Of a DNA stretch of 64,000 nucleotides, positions 24,013-35,800 are shown piece by piece. This DNA is from Cucumis sativus. Its lineage: Eukaryota; Streptophyta; Magnoliopsida; Cucurbitales; Cucurbitaceae. Every line of letters starts with the position of its first letter. Within the stretch, counting starts at the first letter, position 1. Location: contig NC_026659.2 of the NCBI RefSeq assembly GCF_000004075.3, positions 31,700,272-31,764,271 of the forward strand. Direction: 5' to 3'. The position numbers were made by a program, and so were the translations under genes. The notes beneath the pieces are model-generated. The model had not been told where the DNA came from, did no database searches, and saw nothing but the letters and a program-made list of their open reading frames with translations.

Positions 24013-24289
24013 GTTTGTTTTTTCTTAATTTCCATTCATCATCTTTTTTCAAACCCCTACTTCAAAAAAAAAAAAAAAAAAAAAAAAACTTTAATTTCCT
24101 ATATTTCTTCCCCTTCATGCATCTTTTTTTTTTCCGTTATCATTTAGATCTAGTGTTCATCCATAAAACTAAAGAAATCATTTATCATCATCTTCTACTT
24201 TAGGTACTGATGATGATCTGTTAAGATCTATTATGTATTGTTGTAAATGAATTTAGTAATTATTAAAATTGATTAATTTTTTTTGTTAG
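24013..24289 (+). other. Probable 5'UTR (leader) intron of STK-type gene
   Basis: A donor CCAAG/GTTTGT at 24013 and a T-rich acceptor TTTTGTTAG/G ending at 24289 bracket 277 bp that includes a 24-A run. A leader intron shortly before the ATG is a known feature of AG and STK genes. Transcript evidence is needed to confirm it. Confidence 0.55.
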
Positions 24290-24351
24290 GAAGAAGCTGA
24301 AGAAGAAGAAGAATTCAGAAGAAGGATTTTTATTGGAAGATCATATAAATA

Positions 24352-27300
24352 ATGGGGAGAGGAAAGATAGAGATAAAGAGAATAGAGAACACAACAAATA
24401 GACAAGTTACATTCTGTAAGAGAAGAAATGGACTTTTGAAAAAAGCTTATGAACTCTCTGTTCTTTGTGATGCTGAAGTTGCTCTCATTGTCTTCTCCAG
24501 CCGTGGCCGTCTCTATGAATACTCCAATAACAGGTTCTTCCATTCCTACCTCCATTATTATTATTATTCTTTTCCTCTTCATCCATATTTTACTTCATTC
24601 CCCAACACCTATACCACACCATTAATATTATTCCAACTTCTACTTAATTATTACTTTTAATTATTTCCTCATCTTCTTCATCCTCTTTTTCTTTTTCTTT
24701 TTTCCTTTTTTCTTTTGGGTTTTTAGGGGCATACATGAAGAAATATTGTGTTTAATTAATCACCTCCATAAGTAATAATATAGATTTAGTCTTGGTTTAT
24801 ATACTTTTTAACTTTTGTGTCCATAAAAATAAGATTTTTATACTTATTCCTAACTGCTTTTCTCAAAATGATCATTATTATTGTAACTCAACTCTTATAC
24901 AACTTCTTCTATCGGCCATCTCGAAGTTGGAAGTTTTATTTCTGAAAAAAATTGCTTTCAAAAGCCCTTTTAACCTCAACTTTCACATGAGTATCTACCC
25001 AGTATTTCCATGAATTTTTAAGAAGTTTGATTAGACACAAGATTGAAATTTCAAGGAAATATTATACTGATGCAAAAATTTAATGGTTAACAGGGTAATT
25101 TATTTAACAAATTATAATGTTTAACAACTAAATATACACAAACCTAAACATTCAACAACTTATTAAGAAGTTACAAAATTTGATAGACTCACTAACAGAC
25201 TTTCAACCCACCCACTGTGAAAAGAAGCAGTATGGATCTTGAGAGTTTTCACATGTGAGCAAGGGGAATCTCGGCTAGAATGTCAAAGTCAATGTCAATG
25301 ACAACACCGATACGTAAAGTTTTTGGACTAAACTTGTAATTATTCCTAATGGTTTATTCCTAGAGGGAAATATGAACAAAGGATGAGGAAGAAAAAGTAA
25401 GAAAAAATTGGCCATATATATGACTGCCAAAACCCCATTTTTCATTGTGTTGGATTTGGAATGGATATTCATCAAAAGTGTGGTTTCCTTGTATAGTTTA
25501 GATTTATGAGGCATGAGCTATGTTTAACAAAATTCTGCCCTAAATATGTCATCTTTTTTCAACAATGAAACAACTGTTCATTTTACATTAAAAGGGAAAG
25601 AAAACAAAACACTTCTTCCCTTTTCAAACTCAATGTTCCCTTCATTTCTAGGGTTTCAAACCTTACACCTCCGACCAACCCTTCAAAATAACATTATAAA
25701 TAACAACTTTTTTAATTTTTACAGAATTAGAAGTCCTTTTGTAAACAAATTTAGTTGAAATATTTGAGTGCACCTTCTCAATCACCTTGTTTGTCTCTTG
25801 TTAAAAATAACCTCATTGGGTTTTAAAAATTAAGTTTTTTGTCCTATTTTTTCCAAATTTAAATTTGAGACATTGTTTTAAATTATAAGATCTATTAAAT
25901 CATCTATCAATGTTGTAAATATTTTGTTTCATTTTGCACAAACAACTCTTTAAAATTTCATGAAAATAGAAATATTGATAAAGTATACATATTCTTAGAA
26001 TAATCATGAAACCTATAAAAGTATCCAAATTAATAAGCTTAAGAAAATCTAATCATCGTGTTTTGTAAATATATATTGTAAACGTCCTCCATATCCAATT
26101 CCTAGCTTAGTCTCTCTCCCCTCATTATGTTTTGATCTTTTTTTACTTAGATGTTTTTTCTTCTCTTATTATGTATCATCTGCTTTTCTGGACTTGTTTT
26201 TGTTGATTTCCAAGAACATTTCCTATTTCTTTGGCTTTTCTGTTCTTGTTTGTGTGAGTGTGTGTTTTAATGTTCTTTAATAATGAATCAGATTATTGTC
26301 TGTCAAATTTTTGCCCCATCAATATTTTTAATAACTATATATGGTTAATTATTTTGTTTTCTAGAACAATGTTTCTTATCAGAAATGTATTATTGTTTAA
26401 CTTGTTCAAAACTTTCCTTTTCTGTTTTATTATGAAAAGTATCAATTCATACTAATAACTAAGATTTGAAATTGTACTAATTCAAACCTACGTTTAAACC
26501 TTTTTTTTAAAAAAAAAAATGAACCTGTAAACTGTAAAAAGATCAGTATTAGTTTTATTTATGTGTGAAGCTTGAGAAAACCAAGAGTGTGAGGTCTGAC
26601 AAAACAGCTTTGAAACAAGCTTTTCCAATGGCATTTAAATTTTTATAGGACTATTCAAAACACTTGTCTTTTGCATATCCATTTTTTCACACCCCTTTGT
26701 ATTTTTCCCTCTTTGTGTAAATATCCATAAACATAATCTCTATACAGAATCTATAGCCCATACATATATACACCATCTCTCTTTCACTTTTCCATTTTAA
26801 GCTATCATAATTAGTTTAAGTTTGTTTCAATTCCCCATATCTCCCTTTTTCTCTCTTTGCTATTTTTTTCTTTCTTCCATGGGGTGTTCTTTTCAAATTT
26901 ATAGAAAAACCCTCCAAAACAAAACCTACTGGTACCATTGCCTATTCTCATGTCAACAAAAATTTAAGCTCCTGACATTAGAGAGATTTTTGTAGGGTTT
27001 GCTAGGAGAAAAAATAAATGACCAATACCAGAGACTGCCCATTATACTACCAGTCTTCTCATATGCTTTGAATATCTAGATTTGAACACACTCACATACT
27101 GATTATACAAAGAGAGAAAGAATGTTTCATATGTAAACTGTAAACCTTCCAACTTGTTTTGGGTGAGTGGCTCCTACTATCATAGCCATATATTATTAAT
27201 AACTAAGGGTACAGTAATATTAAAATGAGATGATTTTGTTCTTAATTGACTTCTATTAGTGATTCTAAAAATTTGAGTTTCCATTTTTATTATTTTATTT

Positions 27301-30300
27301 TGCAAATACGTGATAAGGGGAGAGAGAAGGGTTAAGATGGCCTTTTATAAACTTCTCAGAGAACACAGCTGATCCAAACCATCTTGGTCTATATTTATTG
27401 ATTGTTGGGACTAAAAAAAACTGGCAATTAAATTTGGTATTAAAGAATATAAAGAAATTAGAATGAAGCATGTTAAATAATATGATTGTACAGTCTGTTT
27501 TCTGAAATTTCATCATTTTCATGACAAAGCTCAGTTCATTGAAGGATCTGTGTCTGAACATACACATTTACATATATTAGGCAATAATTGGAAGTGATTT
27601 TGCATCTGCTTTGGCCATTAAAAAAATCTTGCTCCTAAATATCTTCTGTTAGCTTTTCTAAAGTCACTTTCATCACACACACACACACACACATTTATTT
27701 GCTTTCATCAATTAATTAAGACAAACCAATTGATTAAGACATTTTATTATTAACTAAATAAAAGTAAAGGTACAAATCTATATCTGTCGTCCATTCAAAA
27801 AAAAAAAAAAACCTTTAGGGGAAGGAAGAAAATAAAAATCTAGCCAATACTTTTATTATTATTGTTGTTTTTGTATTTTTCTGATTAAATATGTTTGACA
27901 CTTTAATTTTAATAGGAATGTGTTCAAAATATAGGGGAAAAAATCAATATATTTCCAAAATATAACAAAATTTTAGTATGTATTATTACTAATCGATAAA
28001 TTTTTAATTTAGTATGTAGAATTACTTGTAATATATATTTTAAGCTGTTCTTCTCATTTTAACAATGTAATGCAAAGGTAAGCCTTGCTTTTGAACAAAA
28101 AGGCAACTCATTTGTTATGATTAGAAGTGTAAGACTTTCCTAAATGATACACTAAAATAAAATAATCAAAGTTAAGGTTGCAGAACATTGAGAATTTGGT
28201 AGCAAAAGTTTAGTATATTAAAAACCTAAAAGGTTTTGCAGATTATTTGAAGTTTTCCTCCCCTAAATTTATGGAAAAAAGCAAGCTCACATGTTAAATG
28301 CACTTGCAAAATTTGAGTGTAGATCCAAGAGCTCGAGGTCTTTTCGACTTTATGTTGTTTGTGTATAGTAGTAATTAGCTAGTCTAGTAGTAAAACGGGT
28401 TTGAAGCCGCAATTCTTACATTAGTACATAGTGATATTTGGTTTCCAATGTCATTTCATTTTCCAATTATATATTAACTAATTGGCCGTTGAATTGGTAA
28501 TTATTTTAAGATTAAATATGCTGTGTTGATTAGAAAAACAAAAAAAAAAAAGAGTGAATGAATGTTTGGTAATGAAGAATATTAACAATGGAAATTGGTT
28601 TGTGTAATTATATGTGAAAATTGCAGCATCAAAACAACTATTGAGAGGTACAAGAAGGCTTGTTCTGATAGCTCAGCTACTAGCTCTGTCACTGAACTAA
28701 ATACTCAAGTCAGCTTCTCTCTCTCTCTCTCTCCCTCTCCTTAATTAATTATTTTTGAAATCTCGAGAGTAATTTTAGACATTCAAAAGTGAGTGTTATA
28801 ACACATACACGATGTTCAATAAATTCATAAGGTTATAATATATAACAAGTTAAATTATTTGGTTTCATGGTCTTAAAAGTTTTCTCTAGCTATGATATAG
28901 ATTTTTTTTCACAAATTTCTTAATATTCATGAAGCCTAACATGTTATTATGATATGATATATGAAGTATTATCAGCAAGAATCGGCTAAACTGCGTCAAC
29001 AGATACAAATGCTTCAGAATTCCAACAGGTTATTATTATTAGTGACTTTAATACGCCATTCCATTTATAAACATATATAATATATAATATTGGGCTAAAT
29101 ATATAGTTTTATCTTTAATATTTGTGTCTCTCTTTTGTTTGTATTCTTTCTCTCCAATTTCGTCCCTAATTTTTCTTTGTGAGTGTGTGTGTTAAGTATA
29201 GAGGTATTAAAGACAAAGATTAGGGACGAAATCAGAAAGAAAAAGAAAAAGAAAGAAAAGAGGGAAATAAAATATTGAAAAAGAAAAAGATTATATATTT
29301 AGCCAAAAAAGAAAGAAAAATGAAAGGTGGGGTTGAATAAGCTACTCTCATGTGTTGAAGCAATCTTGTTAGGCACTTGATGGGGGACTCCTTGAGTGCT
29401 CTTACTGTCAAAGAACTCAAGCAGCTTGAAAATAGGCTTGAAAGAGGCATCACTAGAATCAGATCAAAGAAGGTTTTTATATATACATTCTTCTCTATCA
29501 GTTGAAGATTGAACAATATGCATTCTAGTTCTATGCATATATATTTAGTATTTGGGCGATGTGAGTGTTTTCTTTGTCAAAACATTTGAACGTTACATCT
29601 CTTTTTGAATTTTGTGATCATGACATTAGATTGTATATTTGTCTTGTTTTGTTTTACAATATGGGGTGGGAAAAAAATACAACATTTAACTTTTGCGAGC
29701 TTGATAAAAACAAATACTATATTAGTTTAAGCTATGCTATATTTTCTTTTCCAAGAATGTCTCATGATTAATTATATAAAGTTAAGAGTAAGTAATATAT
29801 ATATATTTGTCTTCTTAATTTGTTGAACAGCACGAAATGTTGCTAGCAGAAATTGAGTACCTTCAGAAAAGGGTAAGTAATCTAGACTGAAACCACCATA
29901 CACACATATACCTTTCTAATTAAATTCCTGAACTTTTGGTAAAAGAAAACGAAAGAATTTCTTGTTTCAATTTATATAAAACTTTAGATATATAATTGGG
30001 ATGCTTTTCGTTGTATTAGGAGATTGAGCTGGAGAACGAAAATGTGTGTATTAGAACCAAGGTATGTATACATATCAAACATTATGATTCCTTGTATATG
30101 TATGTACATATAGATCAGAGAGATGGGAGATTGAAATGGACAATATATATTATAGGATTGATGCTACATTTGGTGACTATAATTAATATAATGTGTTTCA
30201 AACATCAAACAGATAGCAGAAGTAGAGAGGGTTCAACAAGCAAACATGGTATCTGGACAAGAACTGAATGCAATACAAGCATTGGCTAACTCTCGCAATT

Positions 30301-30524
30301 TCTTCTCTCCCAATATCATGGAACCTGCTGGACCTGTTTCTTACTCTCATCAAGACAAGAAAATGCTTCATCTTGGGTATTCTTTCTTTATTTTAATTTA
30401 TTCTCATCAACACATCTTCAAAATCTATGTTAACATTAAGAAAGATTCAATTGGATAAAACCAAAAAGTCAATACTGATCTTCTGAGTTTTTCTTTTTTT
30501 TTTCTCTTGTGATACCACAGGTGA
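24352..30524 (+). CDS. STK: SEEDSTICK/AGL11-type D-class MADS-box protein
   Basis: Eight coding exons: 24352-24533, 28627-28708, 28967-29028, 29373-29472, 29831-29872, 30020-30061, 30213-30376, 30521-30524, giving 225 aa. Lengths 182/82/62/100/42/42 are the canonical AG-clade pattern, and a last exon carrying only the end of the final codon plus the stop fits the clade. The MADS domain (1-60) starts directly [20 protein letters not shown], with no AG-style N-terminal extension, which points to the STK lineage. The K domain runs from about residue 89, with [22 protein letters not shown] motif I (ALANSRNFF) and AG motif II ([10 protein letters not shown]) close the protein. D-class factors specify ovule and seed identity; cucumber CUM10 is, from memory, a member of this group. 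The first coding-region intron is 4,093 bp, far longer than the others. Confidence 0.95.
27674..27692 (+). repeat. (CA)n microsatellite in STK intron
   Basis: A CA dinucleotide run of 9-10 units inside the long first coding-region intron of the STK-type gene, after CTTTCAT. Confidence 0.95.
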
Positions 30525-32382
30525 TGCTGTTTTGGAGACCAAAATGATGGGGACAATTGTTTGTTTTAATTAATATTCAGAAAATCATTGAGATTACAAA
30601 AAAGAATTAAAATAAAATATGCCCATCATTCTCTGAAGTACAAAATTTAATTAATTTTACTCAATGATCAGTGATGATCAGAGCGTGAGATGTGATTTAA
30701 TTTGCAGTTTGTGTGTTTCAAATTCTATATAAATGTTATTATATATACTACATACATATGATATGATATATATAATATGCTACAATGACTCTAATGCTAA
30801 TGATATGTAATTCTATGGATGATTTTTTGTGGCTACATGGACCAATATGTAGGAATGTGAAACTTTGGCAACTTTTAAGTTTCTTGCTTTTTCTCTTAAA
30901 TATGGTTTTATCTAAGTTTAATCCATTCAACTCTTAGCTTTTTTTCTTTTCTGTTTATGAGAATATATAGCTCTCTTATTAAACTGTTGTTCAAATAAGT
31001 GCTATATATTATACACATTATTTTGTAGGTATAGTATATTTTATAATATCAAGGCATAATGCAAAATTCATAAATAGGGCTTTACAGAATGACAATGGAT
31101 TTAATTACATATACAAATGGTTGCATACATGAATTTTCTAAAGACACTAATATGAATCTTCATATATTGATGAAATGTCACATATTTTTTTTTATATATA
31201 TATATTACTAGTATAAATGTAATGTAATGTTCTAAGTTAGAATGGGGACATGATTGAACCGATATCATATTTAAATACGAAAAATCTTAGAACATGATCA
31301 AAGTAAGGTAAAGATAATGACTTAAAAAAGTAAAAGTTACTTACCTATACCAACGAGATATACTTTACTGATATCGTATGGGACGTAGAGGAGTATTAGA
31401 GTCTTCGATCCATTGCTTAAATCTGATTTTTGAATCCTAGGCTTAGAGTGTTATAATAAATATGCAAACAGAGTTCTCATTTTTCTGGTAAGTAAAATAT
31501 GCTAAATATGATTTCACAGTACCAATACTTGAAAATTTTCGTATAGCTGAAACTGCAACAATGGTGGCATGGCATATCGTTATTTGGTTACAGTAACGAT
31601 ATGGTTACACACAGCTTATTTGGTTACAAATTACATGTCATTCTTTGCATCAGTAGTTAGTGTGATTATGTTCATTACAAGTGGTTTTGCTATGAAAAGA
31701 ATAGGATTTGTGCATATCGTCTTTGTTAACAATTGCTATGTGTGTTGCAGTTATATATGCATATCCTTGTCATATAGTTTACTTAATGGGGGGTTTGGAT
31801 ATCATTAAATGTCTCAAATAGAAATTCCTATATATATATGTTTCGAAAGTAACATTTGTAGCTGCCATTATCTGTCATTTTGGAGTAGTTGTTGTTTCCT
31901 CTTCCTTAGGTATGTGGTGAAGCTTTTCACTTAGGTAGGCTTAAGGTAAAAGGGCTCATATATAGTATATACAATACCTTTGTCATCATTTCAGACTTTA
32001 ATTTTCAATATATATAGCTTCAACAACATAAACAAAAATAAGAATATAATAGATTTTACATTTTTCTACGATAAAGTGTTGAGAACAAGCTCTATATTTC
32101 CTATGGTATGAAGGGTTTTGGGCTATCAATCCTAGTGTTGTTATTTTTATGTTTACTTGTGATTTTTTTATTGTATTGATATTGTATCCTCTGTTAGATC
32201 TACTTTTGTTGTTGTTTTTTTTATACGTGAATCTTATAAGTTTAGGGGTGGCTTGTCTAGGTCAATGATATCTTTTTTAAATTATAATTTTTTTCTTTTT
32301 GAAAATATAGACTCTAAATTATCATAATATTGTAGATTTGTAGATAAAAGAAAAGGAATAATAATTAGATTCAAAATAACTT
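30525..32382. other. Spacer between STK-type gene and UPF3
   Basis: The first few hundred bases are the 3'UTR of the STK-type gene. The remainder is AT-rich with TATATA runs and a 10-bp perfect inverted repeat near 31573-31603. No gene is called; a 79-codon frame at 31569-31808 is hydrophobic but without family features. Confidence 0.6.
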
Positions 32383-32512
32383 AGTATATATAATAACATT
32401 TTAAAAAATTTACAAATATAGCTAAATTTGTCAAATTCTATCATTTCAATGAAGTATATAACAACATTTTAAAAAGTTTATAAATATAGTAAAATTTGTC
32501 AAATTCTATCAT
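32383..32512 (+). repeat. Diverged direct tandem repeat, about 70-bp period
   Basis: Two copies (32383-32444 and 32453-32512) share AGTATATAA, AACATTTTAAAAA, AAATATAG and AATTTGTCAAATTCTATCAT with a few substitutions and small gaps. The pair sits right before the UPF3 promoter, which starts its less AT-rich part at about 32515. Confidence 0.9.
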
Positions 32513-32564
32513 GATGGGCGATGGACCACGTTCTAAATGTTGATGTAAACAAAAAAAAAGAGTT

Positions 32565-32626
32565 TGGGCCTTTGGTTGGGGGCGAAGGTGATGTAGTAGT
32601 GGGCCTGATAAGATGAAAGAAGCCCA
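32565..32626 (+). promoter_or_regulatory. Site II (TGGGCY) cluster in UPF3 promoter
   Basis: TGGGCC at 32565-32570, TGGGCC at 32600-32605 and AGCCCA (TGGGCT reversed) at 32621-32626 lie 190-250 bp before the UPF3 start codon. Clusters of site II elements are known TCP-binding promoter elements of plant housekeeping genes, which suits broad expression. No TATA box is evident between them and the ATG. Confidence 0.6.
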
Positions 32627-32815
32627 AAAGAGTTAGGCGAGCTTTCGGTCGTTTCTTCTTCTCCGAACTCTCGTCGTTAGCGTTAGTAACCCCAATTCCC
32701 AAAAAACATTTTGTTGTTCTTGACTTGGTTGAGATTTTAGAAACCAAAAGCCGGAGGGGAAATTCTCGAATTCTTTTGTTGGTGTTCGCAGTGCGAGTGC
32801 GGGGGGGTTTTTCAG

Positions 32816-35800
32816 ATGAAGGACCCGTTGGAGAGGACCAAAGTAGTGATTAGGCACTTGCCCCCTTCTCTTTCTCACTCAGATCTCTTCCACCATATTC
32901 ATGATCGATTCGCTGGTCGCTTTAATTGGTCTTACTATCGTCCCGGAAAGACCAGGTTTCCCCCTTTTTTCTCTATTCTCCATAAAATTACTCTTCCCAA
33001 CTGGGTTTTCACTTTTATGTTGTTATCATGTCCTCCTTCTATTTTCAGAAATCTGGATGTTCTTTAACGCTTTTCGCCAACTGGGTATTTCTCGTATTGT
33101 GCGTTTGTGTGCTTTATCCTCTTTCTTCCCCCTTGCGTGGTTTCCTTGGGGGCTGGTGTCATTAGAATGATTGCTTTAGGACGCCCCTTCAATTTCATGC
33201 TCAATTGTTGTTTATGATTGTCATCTCCGGATACTAAATCAAAAAATCGTGTTCTATACTTTGTGTTTTTTTTCTTCTTTTCTCTTGGTTTCTATGGACT
33301 ACAGCTCACAATACTGAAGGTTTTTTACTCATTCAGAGGTTTCTTCTGAAATAATTTTGCAGTCAGAAGGACCAGAGGTACGCTCGAGCCTACATAGACT
33401 TTACCAGACCTGAAGATGTTTTTGAGTTTGCCGAGTTCTTTGATGGCCATGTTTTCGTTAATGAGAAGGGTAAAGCCGAAAGCTTTTTCTCTTTTTCCTG
33501 TATTGAACTCATCGGTGGCTTCTTGTTTCTTATGGATTTTGTGGGTGGTTCACTGAAGCTCAACCCATTTCTGAGAAGTGGGAGATAACAATTTTATGAA
33601 TGACACCAATGCTTAATATAGATTGCTCCCCTTTATGTTTTCTGATGTTCATTTTCCAATTGACTACATATCACCTTCGCTACAGTGAAAATGTTTAATT
33701 GTTCAAAACATGTTTCGTTCAACATGCTTAGAGTTTTGATTGAAGTTAACTTATTCTAATCAAATGATTACAGGTGCTCAGTATAAGGCTGTAGTTGAAT
33801 ATGCACCTTCACAGCGTGTTCCAAGATCATCTACCAAGAAGGATGGTCGTGAGGGGACAATATACAAAGGTATTGATTAGTTAGTGAGAAGATGGAATAA
33901 GTGATTGCTCTTGTTTTGTAAATTTTCTTTTCTCGATGAAAGCAGATCCAGATTATTTGGAGTTTCTCAAACTTATTGCAAAGCCTGCCGAGCATCTTCC
34001 AAGTGCTGAAATACAATTGGAAAGGAAAGAAGCAGAGCAATCTGGTTTGTTATTATGTTCACTTACTGGATTATTGACATTACTTGCATTCGTAAAGTCA
34101 TTACTCATTGCAAGATTACCAAATATGTATATGATGTAAAATAGAGGGCCAAAAAGTTCCTGAATAGTCATTCTGTAACCTTGCTATGAACTGCCAGAGG
34201 GACACTATCAACTCCAAATTTGGATAATTCTAGATGTTTTATGTATCCACTTTTGTTCTTAGGTGCTGCAAAAGAAACTCCAATTGTTACCCCTCTCATG
34301 GAGTTTGTACGCCAGAAACGAGCAGTTGAAAGCGGAACACAGGTGAGATTGCTGTATTCTTAATAGAATGGACCTGTATGTGTGCTATTTCTAGAATCTA
34401 CTTGTTCACTGAAGGTTGGAACCAGTTAGTTTTACTCTATTTTTTCTACTTCACAAGATATTGGTTCTGTCCATATAGAAATCAATATTAATACATTCAT
34501 TGAGGTGACATTCCTCCGTTTGAATTTATCTGTTGCTTGTGTAATGATTTCAGTTTCTTTTCCTTTCATGTGGGTTAATTTCATGCATTCTATGAATCCA
34601 AAGGGTCTTAGGATGGTTGCCTATGTGGTCTTGAAGATTTTTATTCCTCTTCTAACTTATAATATATCAATTTCTCATTATCTCATGCTAAGTGTTTTGA
34701 TTCAATAGGGATCTTCAGTACCTCGGAAGGTTAAAAGGGGTGGGGCAGCATCATCTAGAAAGCCTGAGTCGAATTCCATGAAGCGAGGGATGGAGAAAAA
34801 GAAGGCATGTGCTACTTTCAATGTTTTTCTTTTCCTAACGTTATAAGATCCCAAGTGTTAATTTGTTTCTCGCTAGTGTCTCATTATTTCTGCCCTATTG
34901 TTTTTGGGAAAATAAGCTTTATTGGCTTGTCGTAGATCCAAGGGGTAAGGCAGTATTTTTAACTAACAAATGCCGTAAGGAGAATTACAAAAGTTCTTGG
35001 TTACATATGCCTAAAGAGAGGCATCAAACCAGCATTGGTCTCAATCTCCTCCCAAGACCTCTCAAAACCCTTGCTCTTTAGTCAAGTATTCCATTAAAAT
35101 AAATCTAGTGAAATATTTTACAACCTTGATCACATAAGACCACAATCTATATTACAAACCAAACTAACTCTGAAGGCCTCGAGAAAAGTTGGAAATCAAG
35201 GCAGCAAACTGTCATCTCTAAAGGATGTGATATGATCTAAATCCTCAAATGCTCCCCTACTATGAATGCATTGGTGCAGCCCGAACACCAAGGAAGATTG
35301 TCCCTGTATATAATCTTTTTTTTTTTTTTTGATAGGAAGCATCTCTGATATAATCTATAATGTCAACTACCTATTGCAAGTCCTTGCTTCTAATCATGCC
35401 ACTCTAAAACCTTGACATTCTTGGAAGTTTCTTCCTTTACGGTGAGGTGGAGTTGAAAGTGATGATATTGATGGTGTTGAGTTGTTGACTGTGCAGAAAC
35501 CAACCTAAACTGTATCCAACTAGACCACCTCAAGGTCATGAACCATGAATGTTGGAATTGATGGTTTAGTTTTTTGGCCCTTAGATGTCAGACTTGGCTA
35601 TCCTTTTTTGTGAACAACTTGCGTCTTCTATATTTTTGGTCTGAAGGTTTTAGTTATAATTTCTGTTATACATGCAGTATATCTTAAAGGACAGTGTAAA
35701 GAACACAAACCGCAGAGACAAGTCAAATTTCATTTTGGTGCCCAGGCGAGAGGATCAGTCGGCTACTTCAAGTGCAATTGGAATTTCAGATGTTGGTACA

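Noticed and set aside
26625-28451. Two LEAFY-core words (CCAATGG, CCAATGT) in the long STK intron
   Set aside because: A degenerate 7-mer is expected a few times by chance in 4 kb on both strands.
31569-31808. 79-codon hydrophobic frame downstream of the STK-type gene
   Set aside because: AT-driven hydrophobic residues without a signal or family pattern; lies across an inverted repeat in intergenic DNA.
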